Origin: Alentia gelatinosa
Lineage: Eukaryota; Annelida; Polychaeta; Phyllodocida; Polynoidae
Assembly: GCA_950022655.1 (NCBI GenBank)
Contig: OX465584.1
Location: 56,037,789 to 56,101,788 of the forward strand
Length of the DNA stretch: 64,000 nt
Direction of reading: 5' to 3'
Below are positions 55,581 to 64,000 of the stretch, piece after piece. Each line of letters opens with the position of its first letter. Within the stretch, counting starts at the first letter, position 1. Under the pieces are notes generated by a model. That model was given only the letters and a program-made list of their open reading frames with translations. It was not told the DNA's origin and searched no databases. Position numbers and translations under genes: made by a program.

Positions 55581-55832
55581 ACCGACAGGACAATCACCAC
55601 CGTGTAAAAATAACCCCACTTTATCACACTATCTCATTTAAGGGAGTGTTCTATTTAATAAAGGAAAAGTAAGAAATGTCAGCAGTTTGGACACTGTATA
55701 AATTACTCAGAGTTATTAAGAAAGCAAAGGGAAACTGTGATAACCCTAAGAATGTATCATCTATATTTTTTGCCTTCAGAAATGTATGCATTTTTCAAAT
55801 AATATGATCAAGGGTATTTGAACACCTTACTA

Positions 55833-56141
55833 AAGCCTGATGCCCATCTACCGATTCAGGGTTGAGCGATTAGTTCCCAAATCGTATAGGAGTCGGTGAA
55901 CTTGTCGCAGGCAAATTATGTAACCCTTCTCTCGACCAGCTGACATTGAGGAGATTGGGTGGTGGATGTTAGTCCCAAGCAAATCGGTCTACTAATCGTT
56001 GGCTCACCTTGCCTAGCTGTCCTACATCTACCGACTACATCCGACTCCGTTAGGATGCCTTCGGTGAGACAAATTACCGTCCGTTTGTCGCCGTCAAAGG
56101 TACAAGAATGTTCCGGAATCGGTAGATGGGCATTGGACTTA
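55833..56141. mobile_element. Palindromic element with AGATGGGCAT ends
   Basis: CTGATGCCCATCTACCGATT and GAATCGGTAGATGGGCATTG as inverted ends, with inner ATCTACCGACT. Single copy in the window. Confidence 0.75.
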
Positions 56142-56223
56142 AGATGGATGAACAATTTTAAATCAGTATGGGACTGAGACACCGATGTGAACTAGTGGAG
56201 GATTGTCACATGCATGACAATGT

Positions 56224-56577
56224 TTTATCTCACCCCTGGTACAAGTCTAGCCATAGGAATAACATTAAAAAAAAATACTCAACAATAACCCCCATAAATT
56301 GACAATACTACGCCACGGCCGTGGCGTAGTGAATTTGGGGTGACGTCATATGGATTTGCTAAGTCTATTCTAAATATTGTTAAGGTTTGATGATATTAAT
56401 TTGATAAAAAGGGGTGAGATAAATCTAGAACTGCACACGAATCGTAAAATACACAAAACTCCACGAGTTTGGATGGGTCGCAATCGTCATCGAGGCGAAG
56501 GCGAGTGACGAGTACGGCCCATTCAAACTCGTGGAGTTTTGTCTATCTATACGGATTACCGATGCAGTTCTATATAA
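56224..56577 (+). mobile_element. TCH-F element
   Basis: TTTATCTCACCCCTGGTACA, ACTACGCCACGGCCGTGGCG palindrome, inner GGGGTGAGATAAATC, hairpin apex CATCGAGGCGAAGGCGAGTG, tail GATGCAGTTCTATATA. Confidence 0.93.
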
Positions 56578-56691
56578 GGATGCACACTTGTAATCTCCAT
56601 TTAGATATCAAAGCATGATATAAAAGTACATTGCTCGTATTGAAAAGAAAACACCATCATCTGGTATGTGCAATATATGGTATTATCTCGC

Positions 56692-56978
56692 CACTGGTAT
56701 CTTTTTCCTGATAGATTTAACATTGGGAACTCGTATCCAACGCCCATTGAGTATTTAGAAAAAATACTCAATCGGGATTATGTCACAAAGTTGAGCCTAT
56801 TAGTCGATATGCAGGATGAGATGAATTAAAAAATCTATGAAAGTTTAGGGTCAGAGCTCGGGTCCATTTCATTTGAATCAGCACGTAATTCATGTGGCTT
56901 CGCCTTGTAAATCAATATGTGATTCAAACTCGATGGAATATGAGCTCTGACCATAAACTTTCATGGGTTTCCTCTATG
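56692..56978 (+). mobile_element. TCH-D element
   Basis: TTATCTCGCCACTGGTATC, ATAGATTTAACATTGGGAAC, hairpin apex TTCATGTGGCTTCGCCTTGT, tail GGGTTTCCTCTATGC. Confidence 0.88.
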
Positions 56979-57045
56979 CAATCCAACAGCTTACTAAGAG
57001 AAATAGTTTCGGCATTGGGATATATCTCACTGATAGTTTTACCAC

Positions 57046-57190
57046 GTATCTTTTTTTTTCTTTTTTTTTTATTAAAGCAAAATAAGAATTTTAGCCATCT
57101 TCTGCAAAGCAGGTTTTCATCAGGCTTTAGTGTGTTTATTACATAAGCAGTCCTGCCAAAAACAATACCATTGACAGTATTTGCAATAAG
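57046..57190 (-). mobile_element. Possible retroposed 3' end
   Basis: Minus strand: CCTGATGAAAACCTGC, then CTTTAATAAAAAAAAAA. An AATAAA-like signal fused to an A run suggests a retroelement 3' end. No coding match. Confidence 0.35.
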
Positions 57191-57194
57191 CAAT

Positions 57195-57840
57195 GATGAG
57201 TCATAGACTACATCAAATGGATGAAAGATGGAGGATGGAATGAAAAATAGCTCAAATAAAACAGCAAGAAACTAAATCAAACAGGCGATTCACATTTTTA
57301 ATTTGCGAAACAGTGCACTCACATGAGTCAGTTCTGGTTAAGAAGACGATGTTTAATCTTTTTTTGAACACGCTTATACTGCTATCTTGGGTCTTTGACG
57401 GACAAAGTGAGAGTAAGTCAGTTTCCGTACAATACCTCTACCAGACATTGAGATGTATATCTATAGGTGGTTGCTCAGGGCACTCATTTTAATGCCACTA
57501 TTCACCCCTCTACACTTAACCCGAGAGACCTCAACTCTAGGATCATAAAAAAAACATGTGCCATACCCAGATTAGGGAACATGGATAGGCAGAAGAGATC
57601 ATTCTCAGATTAAGAGATTAAAATGGGATTAGGAAGCGATCCCAGTAATCCAGTCTCTTCTCTCTTTACAATGCCAGGAATGTTGAACATTAGCATGGAG
57701 CTTTACTCATCCTCAATGCTATATTATTCTTAAGCCAGTGCACCACCCACTGCCGCTGATTCACCACGATAAACCTCCCGATACACTGTGATTAGAAGCA
57801 CCAGTACACTCTGACCAATGAATCAAACTTTTTATTATCC
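57195..57840. other. Intergenic, no feature recognised
   Basis: No repeat family or exon was identified by eye. Confidence 0.35.
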
Positions 57841-57844
57841 ACCT

Positions 57845-58280
57845 AATACAAAGTGTCCATAGAAAACACATAGGGAGTGTGTATGGACATACCCGGCGCA
57901 TACGGATATGTTGTATGCTCCGGGTGGCGCATACGGAAAAATAGTCCGTGTGGGAAAATAGTGCATAACTAAAACGAACTGATATCGACATGCGACTTGT
58001 CCAGCAAAGGTGGGTGATAAATACAATATTGACTGGTTTCAGATAAAAGCGGTCGTATGCTCCTCAGAGTTGACTCTACTCAATATCCTCGCATAAGCTC
58101 GGATATTACTACGCGTCAACTCCTCGGAGCATACAACCGCTTGTATCTGAAACCAGTCAAAATTGTGTATACAAATTTATTACTCACCTCCATACTAAGT
58201 CTACAGATAGCTACTGAGTAGAATACGGAAAGTCGTATTCTCCTAGGAGAATACGACTTTTTCGGCCACCTGAAGGGCAT
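57845..58280. mobile_element. GCATACGG repeat, M hairpin and L in series
   Basis: 57845-58005 is the inverted counterpart of 31000-31140. 58022-58170 is an intact M (GACTGGTTTCAGATAAAAGC, apex CCTCGCATAAGCTCGGATAT, CTTGTATCTGAAACCAGTC). 58175-58280 is L. Confidence 0.85.
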
Positions 58281-58383
58281 TATAAGAACTATTTTATACA
58301 CACAATGCACGGCCTTTGCGTCGAATTTCTAATTACGTACAAGATATTTTAAGCTAATTGGTCGAAAGGTGAGTAATAAATAC

Positions 58384-58494
58384 AACATGAACATGATTTG
58401 GTCTGTATGGCCGTATGTTCCTTGTAGTTGACGCTACAACTACGCGGAGAATACGGCCACGCAGATCAAAATCATGGTAATATTGTGTATTTAT
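58384..58494. mobile_element. Family N hairpin, apex-deleted
   Basis: ACATGAACATGATTTGGTCT, GTTGACGCTACAACTACGCG apex, CAAAATCATGGTAATATTGT end. Confidence 0.8.
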
Positions 58495-58790
58495 TCAAAT
58501 CGGGAAGTCAACGTAAGGCCTGTCGGAGCAAAATCGCAAGCAGTGGGTGCTCTGTTTTAGAGGGTGCACTGTTTAAAAGCTTAAAAGCTGTCCATGCCAA
58601 CCAATTGGCCAGCCCCCTGTCAGCTTACACAGGTCACAAATAGCTAATGCCCACCCTTCATGGGCACTCCACCTCCCATCCTTCATCCTACATTCACTTA
58701 GCTATTTCTCTCCACCAACCACCAATTAGGTTACATATCCAGTATTCTTGATTAGTTATCTGCGAGTGGGGAAGATCCAAGGGCTTGATT
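58495..58790. other. Intergenic, no feature recognised
   Basis: Unique sequence between N and E. Confidence 0.35.
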
Positions 58791-58792
58791 GA

Positions 58793-59306
58793 TCATCTTT
58801 GATCCTACAGGAAGACCCTTTTCTGTACCTCATACAAGGGTTACAGTTTAATAATATCTAAGTCTGTTCGCTAAGACAGTATTAGCCATCCATAAGGTCG
58901 TCCATAAGTGTTGAATAAAGTTGACCCACCTCGTCCCTGGGTTTTTATCCTACCCCTGATATAAAATCCCATAGGCTTAACATGGGTTTCCGTATGCCAC
59001 ACTAACTGTCATACGGAGTTTTATGTGCAACTAGTGGCATACAGCATTGTTATCATGTAATATTCCAAAATCGAGGAGATAGGGTAGGATAAAATCAAAA
59101 CCTTTTAATCTTTTAATCTTGGCCACCGCATTCTACTCCTGAAGTTTTGGCTCCGGACTTCACTCGGCTTCGCCTCATGAAGTCACTTTGCCAAACTCCA
59201 GTCGTGCAATACTGTGGACAAGATTAAACCTCATCTAGTTTTACGATAGTATGTCATACAGAAAAAGGTCTACATGTATGATCCTAAATTATCAAACGGG
59301 CCCCAG
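58793..59306. mobile_element. Family E split by TCH-B
   Basis: Left: CAGGAAGACCCTTTTCTGTA ... GAATAAAGTTGACCCACC. Right: GTCATACAGAAAAAGGTCTA ... TTATCAAACGGGCCCCAGG. TCH-B occupies 58944-59250. Confidence 0.88.
58944..59250 (+). mobile_element. TCH-B element inside E
   Basis: TTTATCCTACCCCTGATATA, box CCATAGGCTTAACATGGG, inner AGGGTAGGATAAA, apex ACTCGGCTTCGCCTCATGAA, tail CTAGTTTTACGATAGTA. Confidence 0.92.
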
Positions 59307-59338
59307 GGCATAGTGAGTAGCTTTATTATGTATCGTAA

Positions 59339-59449
59339 TGTGTCGGAAATATTTTTGTCAGAAATACTCACCTCATTCTTCGAATTCGGTGAGTATTTCT
59401 GACCAAAATATCTCTGAACAGATTCCATTCAGACACACTAACCATGTCT
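59339..59449. mobile_element. Family I hairpin, left arm shortened
   Basis: GAAATACTCACCTCATTCTTCG apex region and right end TTCCATTCAGACACACTAAC; the outer left arm is missing. Confidence 0.75.
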
Positions 59450-59739
59450 TTCTATATTACCTTAACGTCAGAAACATTCGCCCTCATCATCAGAATACCA
59501 ACCACCACCAAATCTACATAACCTTATTACCAGGTACTGTTTAACCGTAACACACGTTACACCACATTCTATACTCCACCAGCCAAACCACCATGCCAAC
59601 ACTCAGTCACCCAGAACCCACATTCTGCCGTTTCCCTTTCGCACATAGACTCCCGAACAACCAACCATAACATTGCTAACCAATGATTCATCGAATTGTC
59701 CTGCCTTGTGCCAATCTTTAAGACCAAACCAACATATTA

Positions 59740-60010
59740 TTATTTACCAATGGCTGCATGACTTATACATACTGCTCGCTACTACCAATAACGTGTATAT
59801 ATTGCCGTACGTCACAGTGTGACGTACGGGTTATGACATCACATGAAGCTGAAATTTCGCCATGCCAAAACGGGCTGACCGTCTTAGCACGTCAAAACCC
59901 TTGGTAAGATTATCTATCAGATACATCCCTCTGCCTTCGGCATAGGGATGTATCTGTTAAATAATTTTACCGCGTATTCTTGACGTACGAAGATAGTAAA
60001 CCAGTTTCCG
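59740..60010. mobile_element. J followed by K, diverged
   Basis: GCCGTACGTCACAGTGTGAC palindrome (J), then CAGATACATCCCTCTGCC/GGCATAGGGATGTATCTG and GACGTACGAAGATAGTAAAC (K) with intact apex CTTCGGC. Confidence 0.75.
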
Positions 60011-60427
60011 TATAATATAGAAGTCCTTCCCGCGTTATATCCCCTACTTTTACCGGGGAACATCCCGACAACTGGGGTCAATTGAATACATGAAGCCTAT
60101 GAAAGTAAAGGGTACAAGGGGACCTCGAACGAGGTTTATCCTTTGATGATATTCAAGCTCGTTTCCGAAGTTAGTTCTAGCCAACGGAAGGTCGTCTATA
60201 AATTTTGAATGAAGTTGACCCTCATCGTCACTGGGTTTCGTTTTCTTACTGTAGAATTGTACTTGATAACGTAACATCCTAGCTATTGTTCGGATATCAC
60301 TATACACCAACTACTCGGAGATCAAGACCAAAATGTACACAAAACCAGTCATTATTGTGTATATATAGGTCTTCCTAAGGTGATATCTCATACAAAATAT
60401 CTTAGCACATTTAGGTCCACACCTATC

Positions 60428-60930
60428 TGGGGCTCGTTAAACAATCTAGGGTCGTACATGTAGACCCTTTTCTGTACGCCGAGGAGACCCAGGGATGAAG
60501 TGGGTCAACTTGATACAATACTTATGGACGACCTTTGGTCAGGTAGAACAGTATTAGTTTAACTAGTTTGGATATTATTATAGAGGAAAAATATAAAAGT
60601 TTAGTGTCAGACCTCGTTTCCAATTGAGGTTGAATAGCGTAGTAATTCACAAGGCGAAGCCACTTGAAATACGTAGCGATTCAAACAAGATAGGATCGAG
60701 CTCTGACCCTAAACTTAAATAGGTTTTTAAGTTTATCTCACCCTCCACATTGACTAATGGGCTAACATTTGTGACAGAATCCACCACTGGATATTTTTCC
60801 TAGATATCTCATTAGCGTTGGACACGAGATTCCAATGGTTAGTCTATGAAGGAAATATACCAGCGGTGAGACAACAAACAATAACCCTCCTACGAGGTCT
60901 CTTTGTCCCCTGCCCTTTCGCTGGTACAAT
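60428..60930. mobile_element. Family E split by TCH-D
   Basis: Left: GGCTCGTTAAACAATCTAGG ... TTGGATATTATTA. Right: AAACAATAACCCTCCTACGA. TCH-D lies between. Confidence 0.8.
60577..60873 (-). mobile_element. TCH-D element inside E
   Basis: Tail TATAGAGGAAAAATATAAAA, apex TTCACAAGGCGAAGCCACTT, inner TTATCTCACCCTCCACATTG, TC terminus ACCAGCGGTGAGA. Confidence 0.9.
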
Positions 60931-60952
60931 TTATTCAACGACCCCTATATGG

Positions 60953-61150
60953 CCCGTTTGATATTCTAGGATCTTACATGAAGACTCTTTTCTGTACCTC
61001 GTACAAGGTTCATCGTTTAATAATTTTTAAGCCTGTTCGATAAAACAGTCTTAGCTGTCCATAAGTGTTGAATAAAGTTGACCCACACTGTCCCTCTGTC
61101 TCTATGGCAAACAGTCTACAAGTACTATCCTAGATTATCAAACGGGCCCC
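60953..61150. mobile_element. Family E, shortened
   Basis: GCCCGTTTGATATTCTAGGA ... TGTTGAATAAAGTTGACCC ... CTAGATTATCAAACGGGCCC. Confidence 0.85.
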
Positions 61151-61327
61151 AGGTTTGTGGGCTATCAGCCTTTTCTGCCGAGAAAACGGTCGGCAATATT
61201 GCAACGTTAAACGGTTTTTCTCCGGGACCCTCTCCAAGTCAGAGACACTTTGGTGGACGTCGAGTTTACGGGTCATCTGTCTTAAGGAGCTGCTCAGAGC
61301 ACACACTTCACACGGCCACGGCCATTA

Positions 61328-62680
61328 AAGGCCTTTCTCCACTGTGTGACTGTGGGGGCTTGCCATCCGGTACCTCCAGTCTCAAACGCCATATCCACCA
61401 AGGCGACCAAGCGAATGCGTCTGCAGTCCATGCGACGATATTCAATATATTGAATATTGTCGCAAGGCATTCCCATGTCCGTGCGAACGTCTGCGAACGT
61501 CTGCGAACCCAAATTCGCATGGAAAATCGCCTTAGTGGATCTGGCGCGTGTTGCATGTACCTCGGATCGCAAGGTAACATCGATTCTATGTGGAGACAAA
61601 CCCCCCTTGCGACTGGAGTGCTTGCTATCCTAGCTATATATGTACGCCCAATCTGAGACTGGGTGTACCAAACATGTTTAATATCTAAAAACGCTTGCGA
61701 TCCCGGGTACATGCTGTACCTCCAGTCTGAGACTGGATGTACCGGTATGCCCAGTCTCATGAAGTGCCAGATCCACTAAGGCGATTTTCCATGCGAATTT
61801 GGGTTCGCAGACGTTCGCAGACGTTCGCAGACGTTCGTATGGACATGCAAATGCCTTGCGACAATATGCAACATATTGAATATCATCGCATGAGATTCAG
61901 ACAGTCGCATTGGATCGTAGATGCATTTGCTTGGTCGCCTTAGTGGATCTGGCACTTAAGGCGACCAAGCGAATGCGTCTGCGATTAATGCGACTGTGCA
62001 ATTCCCATGCGATGATATTCAATATGTTGAATATTGTCGCAAGGCATTCCCATGTCCATGCGAAACGTCTGCAAACGTCTGCAAACCCAAATTCGCATGG
62101 AAAATCGCCTCATTGGATCTGGTGCTTTATTAGAATGGAGGTACCGGCTTGGCGTGTCGCATGTACCTTGGATCGCATGGTAACATCGATTCTGTGTGGA
62201 GACAACCCCCCTTGCGACTGTAGCGCTTGTGATCCTAGCTATATAGGTACACCCAGTCTCAGACTGGGCGTACCAAATATCAAACATGTTTGATATAAAA
62301 AAACGCTTGCGATCCCGGGTACATGCGGTACCTCCAGTCTGAGACTGGACGTACCGGTACGCCCAGTCTCAAGTGCCAGATCCACTAAGGCGATTTTCCA
62401 TGCGAATTTGGGTTCGCAGACGTTCGCAGACGTTCGCAGACATTCGAATGCCTTGCGACAATATCTAATATATTGAATATCATCGCATGGGATTCGCACA
62501 GTCGCACGGATCGCAGACGCATTCGCTTGGTCACCTTCATGGATTTGGTGCTTCAGACTGGAGGGAAACTTGCAGTCTCCACTGTGCGTTTTGCCGCGTT
62601 GCGATCCTGAAGGTACGCCCAGTCTCAGAATGGGCGTACCTATATATGTACCTTGGATCGCACAGTGGAGACGGGGCTTA
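61328..62680. mobile_element. Family V cluster holding four W hairpins
   Basis: Outer ends CTTTCTCCACTGTG and CACAGTGGAGACGGGGC. Between them V blocks (CCAGTCTGAGACTGG, GATCCCGGGTACATGC) alternate with W elements at 61393-61544, 61763-61957, 61957-62129 and 62371-62554. 61398-61955 and 61958-62545 read as two ~570-bp repeats. Long ORFs on both strands are by-products of GC-rich palindromes. Confidence 0.88.
61763..61957. mobile_element. Family W hairpin, best copy
   Basis: AAGTGCCAGATCCACTAAGG and its exact inverse at the other end, GCGAATTTGGGTTCGCAGAC, a GCAGACGTTC run of three, and an ATTGAATATCATCGCATG apex side. Confidence 0.9.
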
Positions 62681-62921
62681 AGACCTGAGACCACCTGGAG
62701 GGCGGCAAGCTGTGGCCTGACATCTGCATTGATTCGGTGTGATTGTGCTGCCGTGCTGCTGGTATTGTGCTGAGTGTAGCACCTTGGGCCGCCCCGGGGT
62801 GATCTTACTGCCAACCTCCTCCCATCACACAGCGACGGAAAGCTTTTCTCCGGGAACAGTGTCTCTGTGAAATCCGATAACCGGAAATCTAGTGGTCAGT
62901 GTTTCTCTACGTAGCCCTGGG

Positions 62922-63490
62922 CCCCGTTTAATAATCTAGGATTGCACATGTATACCCCTTTCTGTATGCCATCGAGGCCAAGGAACGATATGGGTCAACT
63001 TTATTCAACACTTATGGATGACCTTATGGACGGCTAAGACTTTATCTCACCCCTGGTACAAGTTTAGTCATAGGAATAACATTAAAAAAAATATTCAACG
63101 ATCACCCTGGTAAAGTGACAATACTACGCCATGGCCGTGGCGTAGTGAATTTGCTAAGTATATTCTGATTATTCTGAAGTTGTGATGATATTTAATGTCA
63201 TAGAAAGGGGTAAGATAAATGTGATGATATTTAATGTCATAGAAAGGGGTAAGATAAATCCAGAACCGCACTTGAATCGTAAATAAACAATACTCCACTC
63301 GTTTGGCTGTACCATAATGGTCACTCTGCTTCGTCTCGATGACGATTGCGGCCCATCCAAACTCGTGGAGTATTGTCTATTTATACGATTCTCGATGCAG
63401 TTCTATATACATCTTAACGAATAGACTTGAATATGATTAAATGTAACCCTTGTACGAGGTACAGAAAAAGGTCTTCATGTACGATCTACA
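62922..63490. mobile_element. Family E split by TCH-F
   Basis: Left: GCCCCGTTTAATAATCTAGG ... CTTATGGACGGCTAAGAC. Right: TTAACGAATAGACTTGAATA ... AGAAAAAGGTCTTCATGTAC. TCH-F is between. Confidence 0.88.
63041..63409 (+). mobile_element. TCH-F element inside E, with internal 39-bp duplication
   Basis: TTTATCTCACCCCTGGTACA, ACTACGCCATGGCCGTGGCG, inner AGGGGTAAGATAAAT twice (63182-63220 and 63221-63259 identical), hairpin apex CTGCTTCGTCTCGATGACG, tail GATGCAGTTCTATATA. Confidence 0.93.
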
Positions 63491-64000
63491 TGAAGACCCT
63501 TTTCTGTACCTCGTACAGGGTTTATCGTTTAATGATATTTAAGTCTGTTTGGTAAGACAGTATTAGCCGTACATATACAACATAATCATAAGACATTGAC
63601 TCAAAACTAACAATGACACATGGTTTAAATTGGTATATATATTTATAAATTCATTCTAATCAATTCTCAATTATGTATGGCCATTTTCTCTATCCCCATA
63701 GCCATCTCTTCCGGATTTGTTATATCAATTTAAGTTGCCCTTTAATGACCGCTTCTTTTATTTGAATTTTAAAAAGTTCCTTGCTACGAATTTGTTTCAA
63801 GTCTTTGGTACTAAATTCCACAAACAACTTCCTCTCTATATTGGACTTTTCTTAAAGATTTCCTTCTTAGGTCTTTCTATTTTAGGTCTAATATCTTCAG
63901 CTTCCCTTGTTCTATACCCCACATAAGGTTGTCCATGATGGTTGAGTAGAGTTGACCCACATCGTGCCTGGGTGTCTATGGCATACAGAAAAGGGTTTCA
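63484..64000. mobile_element. Family E, split by an unknown ~350-bp insert and cut by the window edge
   Basis: Left arm GAAGACCCTTTTCTGTACCT ... CAGTATTAGCCGT (63572). The E text resumes at CACATAAGGTTGTCCATGAT (about 63922). The insert is T-rich with a 69-codon ORF (63717-63926) rich in Phe and Leu that I do not recognise. Confidence 0.7.

Noticed and set aside
61078..61760. ORFs of 192 and 150 codons on opposite strands
   Set aside because: They cross E, V and W repeats; reading frames follow GC-rich palindromes and show no protein family.
63717..63926. 69-codon Phe/Leu-rich ORF that could be a membrane protein
   Set aside because: T-rich insert within a family E element; hydrophobicity follows from base composition, and no homology is recognised.

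Overview
The window looks like nuclear DNA of a multicellular animal that is very rich in short repeats. There are no bacterial operons, no ribosome-binding sites and almost no long open reading frames. What I recognise is one terminal exon of a receptor gene, fragments of non-LTR retrotransposons (LINEs), a tRNA-derived SINE with a (CAAA)n-type tail, dozens of short palindromic non-autonomous elements, several mini- and microsatellites and one satellite block. The SINE tail (GACGTTAAAC followed by AAAC repeats) and the palindrome-rich landscape fit a lophotrochozoan, probably a mollusc. That is an inference; the species cannot be fixed from this sequence.

Genes. Positions 781-1024 (+) are the last coding exon of an ionotropic-glutamate-receptor-like protein (C-terminal half of the ligand-binding lobe, conserved Cys, fourth membrane helix, stop). 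Its last ten codons are supplied by the hairpin apex of a repeat. Weaker gene-like pieces are a GC-rich possible first exon ending in a good splice donor (13380-13704), a 94-codon ORF with a possible membrane helix (10810-11094), a 123-codon ORF of unknown nature (32946-33317) and a promoter-like cluster (48525-48580). No complete gene is present.

Repeats. I use working labels. Five families (TCH-A, B, C, D, F) share one plan: a terminus reading TTATCYYACCCCT, an internal box like CCATAGGCTTAACAT, an internal inverted copy AGGGGTRRGATAAA, then a separate long hairpin whose apex reads like GAGGCGAAGCCGAGTGA, then a short tail. Other palindromic families are E (GGGCCCGTTTGATAATCTAG ends), G (GGCCCGGCGTCCACCTACTA ends), H (GCGTCCACCAACCACGACAA ends), I, J, K, L, M, N, P, Q, R, S, V, W and Y. 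X is a longer, non-palindromic dispersed repeat.

Layout. 1-1100: receptor exon plus TCH-F remnant. 1.7-3.3 kb: TCH-C, GT microsatellite, K/J hairpins. 3.4-4.5 kb: tandem ~311-350-bp repeat with regularly spaced AGGTCA half-sites. 4.6-7.4 kb: H, G and I. 7.4-12.2 kb: LINE fragments broken by TCH elements. 12.3-23 kb: mixed palindromic elements and the SINE. 24.3 and 27.4 kb: two structurally matching 34-bp minisatellites. 28-38 kb: X, P, M, N, LINE 3' end, an LTR-like insertion. 39.2-40.1 kb: an 843-bp inverted repeat. 40-46.6 kb: P, TCH, K/J, G. 47-48.5 kb: 47-bp minisatellite. 48.9-54 kb: P, Q, S, LINE 3' end, X, D. 54-55.3 kb: V hairpin and a 76-bp satellite that carries the end of family M. 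55.4-61 kb: GC-rich G-run block and more TCH/E elements. 61.3-62.7 kb: V/W palindrome cluster. 62.9-64 kb: E elements broken by F and by an unknown insert.

Nesting gives relative ages: TCH elements sit inside LINEs, E, M, P, S and a minisatellite, so they are among the youngest residents.
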